Shown here: one piece after another, positions 11,934 to 20,893 of the stretch
Numbering within the stretch: the first letter of the stretch is position 1
Layout of the letters: every line of letters starts with the position of its first letter
From: CALAED01 sp035765195
GTDB taxonomy: Bacteria; Actinomycetota; Actinomycetes; Streptosporangiales; Streptosporangiaceae
Reading direction: 5' to 3'
Assembly (NCBI GenBank): GCA_035765195.1
Contig: DASTYC010000006.1
Coordinates: forward strand, 62,001-126,000
Length of the DNA: 64,000 nucleotides
The notes under the pieces: generated by a model
Seen by the model: only the letters and a program-made list of their open reading frames with translations
The model's database searches: none
What the model was told of the DNA's origin: nothing
Made by a program: the position numbers and the translations under genes

Positions 11934-12155
11934 TCAGTGGCGTCGACGCAGGCCTGCGGGCAGTTCGCGGAGCCGGCCGAACCAGGCGGTCCCTGACACC
12001 AAGGTGAGCAGGACCGCGCCGGCCAGCACGGTCGCCATCGCCGTGGCCGCGGCGAGTGTGATCACGGCGGGCCAGGTCTGATTCCTCCGGGAAGACCGTG
12101 CGGCTGAGGCGGCCTCGGGCCGGGCGGGCCGCTGGTCGCGATGAAGGATCGGCAT
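11934..12155 (-). CDS. Small single-pass membrane protein
   Basis: 73 residues. A basic N-terminus is followed by one hydrophobic helix (VITLAAATAMATVLAGAVLL) and a short Arg-rich tail. The ATG at 12155 is preceded by AGGGGGA at good spacing, supporting a real gene. Function unknown. It shares direction with the DUF5994 and STAS genes and may be co-transcribed with them. Confidence 0.55.
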   Translation of the reverse strand: MPILHRDQRPARPEAASAARSSRRNQTWPAVITLAAATAMATVLAGAVLLTLVSGTAWFGRLRELPAGLRRRH

Positions 12156-12287
12156 GACATCCCCCTGTGGGGGGTGAGCCGGAGCGGCGGGTCAGCCTCA
12201 GGATGGGGGTGCCGTCGTTGCCGGATACCTTTGACTCTACCCGAAATAACTTCCGATATCTTAGAATATCTGAACTAAACTGGGGAT

Positions 12288-13358
12288 GTGGCTCCCGATA
12301 CTCACCCCCCGGACGGCTCCGAGCCGGCGCGCACCGCTCCCGATACATCGCGCCGTCCCACCGCAGACGCGACACCACCGGGCCGCCGGCATAGGCAGCC
12401 GGGTCGGCCGGGCGCCCGGCCGACCCCGCTCCCGCCGGAGCTGCAGGCGGTGTTCGCCGACTACGAACGCGGCATCACCTCGCCGGGCGGGCCGCTTGAT
12501 ATCGGCACCGTCCGTGTCTATGTCTCCCGGGTCCGCCAGTACCTGGCCTGGCTCGCCGCCGCCCTGGCAGCCGGGACGGTCGAGGGCGATCCGCTGACCG
12601 ACCCCCACGCTCGCGATCGGGCCGCCCGCGACTACCGCACCCATCTGCAGACCGTCGCCCAACGCAAACCCGCCACCATCAACGCACACCTGACCGCGAT
12701 CGACGACCTCTACCGCCGTCGCGGGCTCGGCCCCGCCGCCGCCGAACGCGCCGAGATCCCCCCGACCACCCCCCGCGCGCTGGACCAACGCGACCAGGTC
12801 CGCCTGCTGCGCGAGGCCGACCGCGCCCCGCTGCGCGACAAGGCGATCGCCTTCACCGCCTTCTACGCCGGCACCCGCATCAGCGAGACCACCAACCTGA
12901 ACATCGGCGACATCCGCATGTCAGCCACCAAGGGCCACCTCATCGTCTGGCACGGCAAGAACGGCAAATACCGCCAAATCCCCCTGCACCCCAAGCTCCG
13001 CACCGTGCTGAAGGAATGGCTAGGCGAACGCTCCGGTTGGAAGGGCGCCGACACCAACCCCGCGCTGTTCCTCAACCGTCGCGGCGGCCGCCTGTCGGCC
13101 CGCTGGGCCTACACTGCGCTCCGCACCATCGCCGACGCCGCGGGCCTGCCCCTGGGCCGCGACGGCATCTTCACCCCGCGCGTCCTGCGCCACACCGCCG
13201 CGACCACCATGGCCCGCCAGGGCACCGACATCGTCGTCGTCGCCGAACTCCTCGGCCACTCCGTGGAAACCGCCAGCCGCTACAGCCTGCCCACCCCCCA
13301 AGACCGGCAGAAGGCCATCGAAGGACTCACCACCGACCAGCAACCTCATGAGATGTGA
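12288..13358 (+). CDS. Tyrosine recombinase/integrase (XerC/D-like)
   Basis: 356 residues starting at a GTG. An SAM-like core-binding domain (about residues 45-145) precedes the catalytic domain. Catalytic residues: Arg197 (GTRISE), Lys in GKNGKYR, Arg301 in TPRVLRHT, His324 in ELLGH and nucleophile Tyr332 (SRYS). Box II is usually HxxR; here the first position is Arg298. It recombines DNA by a phosphotyrosine intermediate. It could serve an integrated element near tRNA-Leu(GAG), but I found no duplicated tRNA end. The YihY gene follows immediately. Confidence 0.88.
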   Translation: MAPDTHPPDGSEPARTAPDTSRRPTADATPPGRRHRQPGRPGARPTPLPPELQAVFADYERGITSPGGPLDIGTVRVYVSRVRQYLAWLAAALAAGTVEGDPLTDPHARDRAARDYRTHLQTVAQRKPATINAHLTAIDDLYRRRGLGPAAAERAEIPPTTPRALDQRDQVRLLREADRAPLRDKAIAFTAFYAGTRISETTNLNIGDIRMSATKGHLIVWHGKNGKYRQIPLHPKLRTVLKEWLGERSGWKGADTNPALFLNRRGGRLSARWAYTALRTIADAAGLPLGRDGIFTPRVLRHTAATTMARQGTDIVVVAELLGHSVETASRYSLPTPQDRQKAIEGLTTDQQPHEM

Positions 13359-13381
13359 CCCAAATAGGGGTATGGCCGCCG

Positions 13382-14326
13382 ATGACCAGGAAAGATGACC
13401 AGACACAGCCGCCCGACCCCACGCCTGAGCCGACTCCTCCGGCCGGGATGTCCGGTGGCATACCTGGCCGCCTGACCGGACGGGCGCGGCAAGGATGGCG
13501 GCTGGCCCGCCGAACCGTCGCGCAGGCATGGAAGGACCGGGTGCTGGGCCTGTCGGCCGAGGCCGGCTTCTGGGCGTTGCTGTCGCTGACGCCGTTGCTG
13601 CTGGTGCTGGTGGCCGGCATCGGCTACCTCACCCCGCTGTTCGGCACCGACGTGGTCGCCGACGTGGAGACCCGGATCCTGGCAGCCGCCGAGCGGGTGC
13701 TGGCACCATCAGCGGTGCAGCAGGTCGTCAAACCAGTACTGGCCGACGTGCTGCGGCACGGCAGCGGCGGCGTCGTCTCGGCCGGGTTCGTGCTGGCGCT
13801 GTGGACCGGATCGGCGGCGATGAGCACCTACGTCAACGCCATCACCATCGCCTACGGGATGCGAGACGCGCGGTCGGCGGTAAAGGCCCGGACGCTGGCA
13901 TTCGGGCTCTACCTGGGAGCGCTGGCCACCGGCATCATCACGCTACCCCTACTGGTCACCGCCCCAGGCTGGATCATCTCCGCCACCCCGACAGCGGCCC
14001 ACCCCGCCCTCACCCCGCTGGTGCGGTACGGATACTGGCCCTTCCTGATCATGATCTGCACCGCCCTGCTGGTCACCCTCTACCACCTGGCCACCCCCGT
14101 ACACGGCCGGTGGCGCCGCGACCTACCCGGCGCAATCGTGGCCATGCTGCTATGGCTGGGCGGAAGCCTGACACTGCGATGGCTCCTCACCACAGCGATC
14201 ACCCACAACGCCGCCTACGGCGTCCTAGCGGCACCCGCCGCGGCACTGCTATTCCTCTACGTGACCGCGCTGGCCGTACTACTCGGCGCCGAACTCAACT
14301 CCCAACTCAGCCGCCCCACACCATGA
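13382..14326 (+). CDS. YihY/BrkB family membrane protein
   Basis: 314 residues from the ATG at 13382; a GTG at 13355 overlaps the integrase stop and is an alternative. Six hydrophobic segments run from AGFWALLSLTPLLLVLVAGI to LLFLYVTALAVLLGAELN, the last matching the conserved family end G-A-E-L-N. Members are integral membrane proteins once called ribonuclease BN; that activity is no longer accepted and function is unclear. An AGGGG lies 11 bases before the chosen start. It is closely linked to the integrase gene. Confidence 0.85.
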   Translation: MTRKDDQTQPPDPTPEPTPPAGMSGGIPGRLTGRARQGWRLARRTVAQAWKDRVLGLSAEAGFWALLSLTPLLLVLVAGIGYLTPLFGTDVVADVETRILAAAERVLAPSAVQQVVKPVLADVLRHGSGGVVSAGFVLALWTGSAAMSTYVNAITIAYGMRDARSAVKARTLAFGLYLGALATGIITLPLLVTAPGWIISATPTAAHPALTPLVRYGYWPFLIMICTALLVTLYHLATPVHGRWRRDLPGAIVAMLLWLGGSLTLRWLLTTAITHNAAYGVLAAPAAALLFLYVTALAVLLGAELNSQLSRPTP

Positions 14327-14779
14327 CAACCCCAACCCCAGCGGCCGTGTCGTGCCGGCCGAAGACACGCCGCGACACCTCACCACCGACCCGTCGTGCA
14401 ACCACCCAACTCCCATCAGCACCCGAGCGTGCTCGCCCATCGCCTCCGGTCGCCGGCCGCCGAGTTTGAGGACCAGGGATTACGACTGATCCCAGCGTGT
14501 CTCAAATTCGCCGGGTTGAAGATCAGTTGCCGGGAGGGCGTCGGGCCTGGGTTGAGACTCCCAACTCAGGGTCCCAGTCGACAAGGACGGTTGCCTTACG
14601 ACAGAACCCATCATTTTGTGGCCGACAATTCGGTACTTAAAGCGGTTGAGCGCGTAGTACCAAACTGAGGCCGAACCTCAGCGTCATTCAAGACAGGCCA
14701 ATGGGATTTGGGTGAACGGTCTCGATCCGGCCTCGGTCACGAACCGTTTGCCCGGGGCGCATGGACGCGGATGAACACG
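14327..14779. other. Gene-free region between convergent genes
   Basis: About 450 bases between the YihY gene and the GH95 gene. GC content falls in the second half (14470-14700). I see no credible gene; short open frames here lack codon bias. A small hairpin, CTGAGG/CCTCAG, lies at 14665-14681. The lower-GC stretch may be a remnant of inserted DNA, but I see no transposase or terminal repeats. Confidence 0.4.
14665..14681. terminator. Small hairpin between convergent genes
   Basis: A 6-bp stem CTGAGG/CCTCAG with a 5-base loop, about 100 bases past the GH95 stop. Weak terminator candidate. Confidence 0.25.
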
Positions 14780-17485
14780 CTACCCCTGCTGGAAGCCGAT
14801 TTGGGCCGTGGCGGATGCGGTCCAGTCGCTGTCGGTGACGGTGGCGGTGAGCGGTACGGGGGCGAAGGGATCGCCGTCGTCGGCGGTGATCTGGAATTCG
14901 ACCGTGGTCGCAGAGTTCGCCGCGATGGGACGCAGATCTGCCCGGCCGGGTTCGACGGTCCACCCGTCCGGGACGGTCAGGGTCACCGACGCCGGCGTGA
15001 GCGGCTTCTCGATCGCTCGTACGGTGACGCGTACCGGCGCCGACCGGCCTGGCGTCAGCTCCGCTGGCGGGTCGAGCTCGACCTTCTGCAAGGCCGTCGC
15101 CTGGTAGGTGTGCCCGGCTTGGGCGTCCAGTTCGATCAGGTCGTCGTCGGCCTTTCTCGTTGTCGCCGTCCCGCCGCGTGACAGGTCCCGCACGTGGTAC
15201 CGCCCGGCGAAGATGCGGCCGCGTACGCGCACCAGGCCGTCGCGGTCTGGGGTGATGAGGATTTGGTCGGCCTGACCGTGGCTCCACATGGCGCCCACGG
15301 TGTGGCCTCCGCGCCCCCGCAACCCGCCGACCGTGCCGGCTTGCCAGGCGGCCGGGAGGGCCGGCAGCAGGTGCAGTTCGCCGTTGTGGCTGTGCAGGAG
15401 CATTTCGGCGATGCCGGCGGTGGCGCCGAAATTGCCGTCGATTTGGAACGGTGGGTGAAGGTCGAACATGTTCGGTGCGAGCCGGGCGGGGGTGATGAGG
15501 TCGCCGAGCAGCTTGTGCGCCCGTTCCGGCTCCTCCATCCGCGCCCAGAAGTTGATCTTCCAGGCCAGCGACCAGCCGGTTCCGTCGTCGCCGCGCAGCT
15601 CCAGGGTCTTGCGGGCCGCGTCGAACAGCTCAGGGGTGTCCCGCTTGGTGATCTGGTTGCCGGGATGCAGCCCGTACAGGTGGGAGATGTGCCGGTGGTT
15701 CTGCTCGGTCTCCACCCAGTCGAACAGCCACTCCTGGACGTTGCCCCGCGCGCCGATCTTCATGGGGGCCAGGCGGTCCTTGGCGGCCAGGATCTTGGCG
15801 CGGAAGTCGGCGTCCACCCCGAGGATCTCGCCGGCCTGGGCGCATGCGCCGAACAGGTCGCGCAGGATCTGCATGTCCATGGTGGGCCCGGCGGCGATGC
15901 TGACGTCGGGGTGGTGGGACAGCTCCGGCGAGACCGACGGGTTGGTCACCAGCCAGCCCAGGTGAGGCTCGACCATGAGCGTGTCGAGGTAGAACTGGGC
16001 GGCCGACTTCATCGCCGGGTACGCCCTCCGTAGGAAGGTCACGTCACCGGTGAAGCGGTAGTGGTCCCAGCACATGGTGGACAGCCAGGCGCTGCCGGTC
16101 TGCCACATGCCCCAGAAGGATCCGTCCACGACCGAGGCCGCACGCCACCCGTCGGTGTTGTGGTGGGCGACCCAGCCACCGGCGCCGTACTGGACCTTGG
16201 CCGTGCGTGCCCCGGTCACGGTCAGGTCCTCGATCATGCTGAAGACCGGTAGGAAGCACTCGGCCAGGTTGGTCGGACCCGCCGGCCAGTAGTTCATCTC
16301 CAAGTTGATGTTGAGGGTGAACTTCGAGTCGAACGCCGGCGCCATGTCCTGGTTCCAGATGCCCTGCAGGTTGGCCGGCTGGGTGCCCGGCCGGGAGCTG
16401 GAGATCAGCAGGTATCGGCCGTACTGGAACAGCAGCGCGGCGAGCTGGGGGTCGTCTGCGGTGGCGTACCGCTCGATCCGTGCGTCGGTCGGCTGGTCGG
16501 CGGCCGCGGTGCGGCCCAGGTCGAGCGAGGTGCGGGCGAACAGCTTCCGGTAGTCGGCGACGTGCCGCTTCGCGATCTTCGCGTATGACGGCGCGGCGCG
16601 CAGGTGACCCCACGCGATGGCCTCGTAGTCGCCGCTCACGTCGTGGTAGTTGACGTAGCTGGTGCCGATCGAGATCAACAGGGTCACGCTGTCCGCACCG
16701 GATATCCGCAGTGTCCCGCCGTCGCTGGAGACGCCGCCGCCGTCGGCGACGGCGCGGGCGAGCGCCAGGAATCGCACCGAGCCGAGGATGCCTTCGAAAT
16801 CACCGGAGATGCCGTCCATCGCGATCGTCGCGCCGTCGGGGCTGGTCGTGGTGGTGCGCTGCGGGCCGTCGAAGGCCGCGGTGAACGTGATCGCCGCGGG
16901 CTTGTCGGCCGTCAGGCGTATGGCGATGACCTGGTCGGGAGCGCTCGCGATCACCTCGCGGTGCAGGCGAACGCCGTCGACGAGGTAGTCGACGCTGGTG
17001 GTGGCCGTGGTCAGGTCGAGCTGCCGGCGATACTCCGTTACCTGGCCCGTCGCGGGGAAGGCGAGTCGGAGGTCGCCCACCGGCTGGTAGGCCAGCTCCC
17101 CTGCGGGTTTGCCCAGCATGGTCTGGTTGACCAGGTCCTGAGCCTCCTGCCAACGCTCGTCGAACACCAGTTGCCGGATCCGCGGCAGGGCCTGGAGTCC
17201 TTTGGGGTTGTCGGGGTCATACGGGCCCCCGGACCACAGCGTGTCCTCGTTGAGCTGCAGGCGCTCGTTGTCGGTGTTGCCGAACACCATGGCCCCGAGC
17301 CGGCCGTTGCCGACGGGCAGCGCGTGCAGCCAGTCGGTGCCGGCCGGTCTGTCGTACCAGAGCCGCAGGTCGCCGGCGGCCGGCTCGGCGGTCGCCGCCG
17401 TCGGCCACAGGCCGTGAAGCATCCAGGCCCCCGCCGCCGCTCCCGCCCCCGCCTGGAGGGCCCGTCTTCGGGTCAGCTCGTTCAT
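14780..17485 (-). CDS. GH95 family alpha-L-fucosidase, exported
   Basis: 901 residues from the ATG at 17485 (GAGGAG just upstream). A Tat-type signal (TRRRALQAGAGAAAGAW) ends near ATAEPA. The N-terminal beta domain begins LRLWYDRPAGTDWLHALPVG, followed by the helical-barrel catalytic domain. By comparison with the Bifidobacterium 1,2-alpha-L-fucosidase AfcA, the catalytic residues correspond to Asn392 and Asn394 (NINLEMNY), Glu521 (NPSVSPE) and Asp683 (QIDGNFG). A C-terminal NEW3-like beta domain (about 815-900) follows. The enzyme releases fucose from fucosylated glycans by inversion. It is last in the ABC importer operon. Family assignment is firm; exact linkage specificity is inference, since GH95 also includes galactosidases. 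Confidence 0.93.
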   Translation of the reverse strand: MNELTRRRALQAGAGAAAGAWMLHGLWPTAATAEPAAGDLRLWYDRPAGTDWLHALPVGNGRLGAMVFGNTDNERLQLNEDTLWSGGPYDPDNPKGLQALPRIRQLVFDERWQEAQDLVNQTMLGKPAGELAYQPVGDLRLAFPATGQVTEYRRQLDLTTATTSVDYLVDGVRLHREVIASAPDQVIAIRLTADKPAAITFTAAFDGPQRTTTTSPDGATIAMDGISGDFEGILGSVRFLALARAVADGGGVSSDGGTLRISGADSVTLLISIGTSYVNYHDVSGDYEAIAWGHLRAAPSYAKIAKRHVADYRKLFARTSLDLGRTAAADQPTDARIERYATADDPQLAALLFQYGRYLLISSSRPGTQPANLQGIWNQDMAPAFDSKFTLNINLEMNYWPAGPTNLAECFLPVFSMIEDLTVTGARTAKVQYGAGGWVAHHNTDGWRAASVVDGSFWGMWQTGSAWLSTMCWDHYRFTGDVTFLRRAYPAMKSAAQFYLDTLMVEPHLGWLVTNPSVSPELSHHPDVSIAAGPTMDMQILRDLFGACAQAGEILGVDADFRAKILAAKDRLAPMKIGARGNVQEWLFDWVETEQNHRHISHLYGLHPGNQITKRDTPELFDAARKTLELRGDDGTGWSLAWKINFWARMEEPERAHKLLGDLITPARLAPNMFDLHPPFQIDGNFGATAGIAEMLLHSHNGELHLLPALPAAWQAGTVGGLRGRGGHTVGAMWSHGQADQILITPDRDGLVRVRGRIFAGRYHVRDLSRGGTATTRKADDDLIELDAQAGHTYQATALQKVELDPPAELTPGRSAPVRVTVRAIEKPLTPASVTLTVPDGWTVEPGRADLRPIAANSATTVEFQITADDGDPFAPVPLTATVTDSDWTASATAQIGFQQG

Positions 17486-17537
17486 GTCGACTCCTCGGTG
17501 GTCTCTGTCGTCATGGCTTGGCACGGCACCCGTGGGC

Positions 17538-18398
17538 TCACCGGCCGGCGAGCGATCCGCCGATGCCGCCGACACTGAAGAAACGGTTGAGCAGGGCGAA
17601 GACGATGATTGGGGGCACCATCATCACTACCGCGACTGCCATCACCGGGCCCCAGTCGGTCTGGTTCTGCTGGAAGAAGGTTTCAAGACCGATGGGCAGG
17701 GTGTAGTTCTGCTCGGAACGGAGGAACACCACCGCCACGAGGTAGTCGTTCCAGGCGAGCAGGAATGAGAAGACCGCCGTCGACAGGATGCCCGGAAGTG
17801 AATTGCGGAGCACTATCCGGGTGAAGCTACCGAAGACGGAGCAGCCTTCTACCCACGCCGCTTCCTCGAGCGTTATCGGAATGGAGTCGAAGTACGCGGC
17901 CATCATCCAGATCGCGACCGACATCGTCGCGCCGACGTAGATGACGACGAGTCCCCCGAGCGTGTCGACCAGGCCGAGCCGCGCGAAGAAAACGAACAGC
18001 GGGATGACCGCGGTGATGACGGGCAGCGACTGGATCACGAAAAGAGTGAGCGAGAACCCGCCGATGAGACGGCCGCGACCTCGGGAGAGGACGTAGCCGG
18101 CCGGCGCGGCGATGACGACGGCCACCACGACCGTCGCCAGGGTGACGAGGAGGCTGTTGCCGATCCAAGCGGCGACGTTCGTCTGGGTGAAGACCGTAAT
18201 GTAGTTCTTCAAGGTCGGCCCTGTCGCCGTGCTCCCGAGCGATGGCTGCACTGACAGGGCCACCACCGCCGCCAACGGCACCAGGACCGCGCCGGCGATC
18301 ACCGCGAGAGCGGTGAACCGCCACCAGCGGCCGCTCTTCCGCGCCGGTTTCCTTGGCGAGACTGAGATCGATGTGAGAGTCGAAGTGTGCGCGCTCAT
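17538..18398 (-). CDS. Carbohydrate ABC transporter permease (MalG type)
   Basis: 286 residues with six membrane helices. The cytoplasmic EAA loop is present as EEAAWVEGCSVFGSFTRIVLRNSLPGI, the site that contacts the ATPase. It forms the membrane channel of a CUT1-type sugar importer with the next gene upstream. The start ATG overlaps the upstream stop by 4 bases (ATGA), indicating coupling. No ATPase gene is present in the operon, as usual in actinomycetes where one MsiK-type ATPase serves many importers. Confidence 0.92.
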   Translation of the reverse strand: MSAHTSTLTSISVSPRKPARKSGRWWRFTALAVIAGAVLVPLAAVVALSVQPSLGSTATGPTLKNYITVFTQTNVAAWIGNSLLVTLATVVVAVVIAAPAGYVLSRGRGRLIGGFSLTLFVIQSLPVITAVIPLFVFFARLGLVDTLGGLVVIYVGATMSVAIWMMAAYFDSIPITLEEAAWVEGCSVFGSFTRIVLRNSLPGILSTAVFSFLLAWNDYLVAVVFLRSEQNYTLPIGLETFFQQNQTDWGPVMAVAVVMMVPPIIVFALLNRFFSVGGIGGSLAGR

Positions 18399-19354
18399 TC
18401 GATTCTCGCCTTTCGGATTTGGCGATAGAGGGTGACGCTCACGGCCACGAGTACGATCGTCATCAGGAACGCGATCGCGACGCCCGGGCCGGTCTGGAAG
18501 TTCTGGAACACCGTCGTGTAGGAGAGGACGACGAGGGTCTGGGTGGAATTCACCGGTCCGCCCCCGGTCAGCAGGAAAATCGTCGGGAAGTCGTTGACGC
18601 AAAAGATGGTCATCAGGATCCAGCTGATGTAGGTGGGTCGCGCGATCAGCGGCAGGGTCACCAGCCGGAACGTCTGCCAACCGGAAGCGCCGTCGACGCG
18701 GGACGCCTCGTAGACGTTCGCGTCGACCGACGTGAGCGCCGATGCCATCATCATCATCATGAACGGGAAGCTGACCCACACCTTGAAGACGCAGACGGTC
18801 ACCTGAGCGAGCCTGGGATCTGCCAGGAAGAGGACGTCGCCGAAGCCGAGGTGCTTCGCCAGCAGCGGCAGCGGACTTTGGGGCGTGGCGAGGAGCCAGT
18901 TCCAGGATGTGGACGAGACCACGATCGGCACGACCCACGGCAGGAGCAGCAGTACCTTGAGCGCACCGCCGGCCGGCACCCCGGGTCGTAGCAGCAGCGC
19001 GAGCCCGAGCCCGACCGCCCAGCTGCCGAACACGCCGACGAGGGTGAACACGACCGTGAATTCGGCGGCGTGCCAGAAACTCGGCGAGGTGAGGATAGTG
19101 GAGTAGTTCTGCGGCCCCACCAGCCTGCCGGCGTCCACCAGGTCTCCGTTGCGCAGGGATTGCTGACCGGCGTAAAGCAGCGGATACACGTTCAGCATGA
19201 GGAGGAGGAGGATCGACGGCGCCGCGAACAGGACGAACGTCATCCCGCGGGTCGTGAAGTGGCGGCGCGGCCGGCGCCGCGGCCGGCCCGGTCCCGCGAT
19301 GGCGATGCCGCGGCGGGCTTTGCGCACCGATTCCATCAGCGAGCCGGCGGTCAT
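18395..19354 (-). CDS. Sugar ABC transporter permease (MalF type)
   Basis: 319 residues from the ATG at 19354, 5 bases after the stop of the binding-protein gene. Six predicted helices lie after an Arg-rich N-terminus, with an EAA loop (YEASRVDGASGWQTFRLVTLP). It pairs with the MalG-type permease. A longer frame running antisense into the binding-protein gene is rejected. An internal ATG at 19336 is an alternative start. Substrate inferred from the GH95 neighbour: fucose-containing oligosaccharides. Confidence 0.92.
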   Translation of the reverse strand: MTAGSLMESVRKARRGIAIAGPGRPRRRPRRHFTTRGMTFVLFAAPSILLLLMLNVYPLLYAGQQSLRNGDLVDAGRLVGPQNYSTILTSPSFWHAAEFTVVFTLVGVFGSWAVGLGLALLLRPGVPAGGALKVLLLLPWVVPIVVSSTSWNWLLATPQSPLPLLAKHLGFGDVLFLADPRLAQVTVCVFKVWVSFPFMMMMMASALTSVDANVYEASRVDGASGWQTFRLVTLPLIARPTYISWILMTIFCVNDFPTIFLLTGGGPVNSTQTLVVLSYTTVFQNFQTGPGVAIAFLMTIVLVAVSVTLYRQIRKARIE

Positions 19355-19359
19355 CGCGG

Positions 19360-20667
19360 TCAGTTCCGCTGCGAGGTGAGTGTTTTCTGCAGCGTGGTGA
19401 GCGCGTCCTTCGGCGTCGCCCGCAAAGACAGGACGCTCTGCGCGAAGGCGGTCATGGCCGGCGTGCTGTCGACAAGGGAGACGTTCGCGAACAGCGCATC
19501 GCCACCTGGAGCGGCCCAAGTCTTGCAGATCGGCAGCCATTTCTCGACCGCGGCTATCGCGTTGCGATCGGCGCGGAACTCCGGGGTCGCCGCAATCGAC
19601 TTGAGCACCGGAAGCCCGACGCCGGTCTTCTTGGTCCAGAGCGGTGTCATGTTCCGGTAGTAGTAGGACAGGAACGCCTCGGAGCCCTTCTGGCTCGGGG
19701 TGTTGCGGTACATCATGATGTTGTTCGGGAAGTAGAGGGCTCCCTTGCCGCCCTGTGCGCCCGTAAGCGGGTCGGTGACTGCCATGTCGGCTTCAACAGC
19801 GCCGCCGAGGAAATGGTCGAGTCCCGGGCCTTCGAATCCCATGCCGAACTTGCCGGCCTTCCACTGCGATTGTGCATTCGTGGTCGAGTAGCTCACGCTG
19901 CCGGGGTCCATGTATCCCTTGCGGACGAGCTCGACCACGAACTCGAGGGCCTCGATATTGGCCGGGGTCACGCAGTCCGGCTGTTGTTCTCCGTTGAACA
20001 GTCCGCCGCCATTGTTGATCAGCAGCCCGACGAGTGCATGGACGCCGTTGCTTTGAGCCCCCGCGGCGATGCCGAGGCCGAATACCCCGATCTTCTTGAG
20101 CGCTCCGCATGCGTCGAGATACGACTGCCAGTCTGTCGGCGGTTTCGCGCCGGCCTTTTCAAGAAGCGACTTTCGATACCACAGCACCCGCATGTCGAGG
20201 TTGTAGGGGATGGCGACGTAGCCTTTGTCCGTCTTCATGGAGCCGAGGACACCCGGCAGGAAGTCGTCGTAGAGCCCATTCTTCTTCCAGGACTCCAGAA
20301 GTCCGTCCGCGTAGGCGATGTAGTTCTTCACCGCGAACTGGAACGCCTGCGTGCCGCTTCCGCTGCTCACTGCCGGCCCTGTTTTCGACACGATCGCGGT
20401 GGCGAAGGTGGTGGTGAAGTTCGCCCACTGCACCGCCTGGTAGCTGGCGGCAGGCAGGCCGGCGGACGGCTTGTAGGCGAGCGTGATCTTCTGGTCGAGC
20501 GGCGAGAAGGCCGTCCCTCCCCACGGCATGTTCCAGAACTTGATCGTGTCAGAAGTTCCGCCGCCGCCCGGGGAGCAGCCGGGCAGCGCGGACAGCGCAG
20601 CCACGCCCCCCGCACCCGCGAGCAGGCCCCGTCGCGAGATGGCCCTGAAGGTGCTGCCTTCAGTCAT
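19360..20667 (-). CDS. Sugar ABC transporter substrate-binding lipoprotein
   Basis: 435 residues from the ATG at 20667 with a strong AAGGAGGAG upstream. The N-terminus SRRGLLAGAGGVAALSALPGC combines a twin-arginine signal with a lipobox (LPGC), so the protein is lipid-anchored outside the membrane. The body matches family 1 extracellular sugar-binding proteins (for example MGFEGPGLDHFLGGAVEADM and ALYFPNNIMMYRNTPSQKGS). It captures the sugar for the two permeases downstream. Confidence 0.93.
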   Translation of the reverse strand: MTEGSTFRAISRRGLLAGAGGVAALSALPGCSPGGGGTSDTIKFWNMPWGGTAFSPLDQKITLAYKPSAGLPAASYQAVQWANFTTTFATAIVSKTGPAVSSGSGTQAFQFAVKNYIAYADGLLESWKKNGLYDDFLPGVLGSMKTDKGYVAIPYNLDMRVLWYRKSLLEKAGAKPPTDWQSYLDACGALKKIGVFGLGIAAGAQSNGVHALVGLLINNGGGLFNGEQQPDCVTPANIEALEFVVELVRKGYMDPGSVSYSTTNAQSQWKAGKFGMGFEGPGLDHFLGGAVEADMAVTDPLTGAQGGKGALYFPNNIMMYRNTPSQKGSEAFLSYYYRNMTPLWTKKTGVGLPVLKSIAATPEFRADRNAIAAVEKWLPICKTWAAPGGDALFANVSLVDSTPAMTAFAQSVLSLRATPKDALTTLQKTLTSQRN

Positions 20668-20672
20668 TCGCT

Positions 20673-20708
20673 TTCTCCTCCTTGAGCCGGTTCTCCTCCT
20701 TGAGCCGG
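20673..20708 (-). repeat. Tandem 18-bp duplication of the ribosome-binding site
   Basis: The sequence ttctcctccttgagccgg occurs twice in direct tandem upstream of the binding-protein start. On the coding strand this doubles the AAGGAGGAG Shine-Dalgarno. Only the start-proximal copy is at working distance. Confidence 0.8.
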
Positions 20709-20770
20709 CATTCGTCGCCGAAAACCAGGAGTGATCCGAGATCGGCCGGAGCGTCTCGCGACTCGGCGGT

Positions 20771-20780
20771 TTTGCGCAAA
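20771..20780. promoter_or_regulatory. Candidate LacI-family operator 1
   Basis: Perfect palindrome TTTGCGCAAA in the divergent promoter region between the binding-protein and LacI genes. LacI-type regulators bind even palindromes with a central CG, and TTGCGCAA recurs at 20858. Confidence 0.55.
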
Positions 20781-20857
20781 TCTTGATCGAGGCGCTTGGT
20801 TGGAGCGATGATAAAATCCTTGTGGAGCGAGGACAAGGGTGTAGACACCGAAAAATT

Positions 20858-20865
20858 TTGCGCAA
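20858..20865. promoter_or_regulatory. Candidate LacI-family operator 2
   Basis: Second TTGCGCAA palindrome, 28 bases upstream of the LacI start codon and 87 bases from operator 1. The spacing would allow cooperative or looped repression of both divergent transcripts. Confidence 0.55.
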
Positions 20866-20893
20866 CTAACGACCCCCAGCTACGCTGTTCGTC

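Noticed and set aside
11197..12378. 393-codon minus-strand frame overlapping the DUF5994 and membrane peptide genes
   Set aside because: It has no domain and is Arg/Pro/His-rich, while the other frame contains a recognisable DUF5994 protein with a ribosome-binding site.
14396..14668. 90-codon frame and lower-GC stretch resembling a decayed insertion
   Set aside because: No transposase motif or terminal inverted repeats could be found; treated as gene-free sequence.
10469..14700. Genomic island integrated at tRNA-Leu(GAG)
   Set aside because: An integrase is present, but I found no repeated copy of the tRNA 3' end within the window and composition is like the neighbours.
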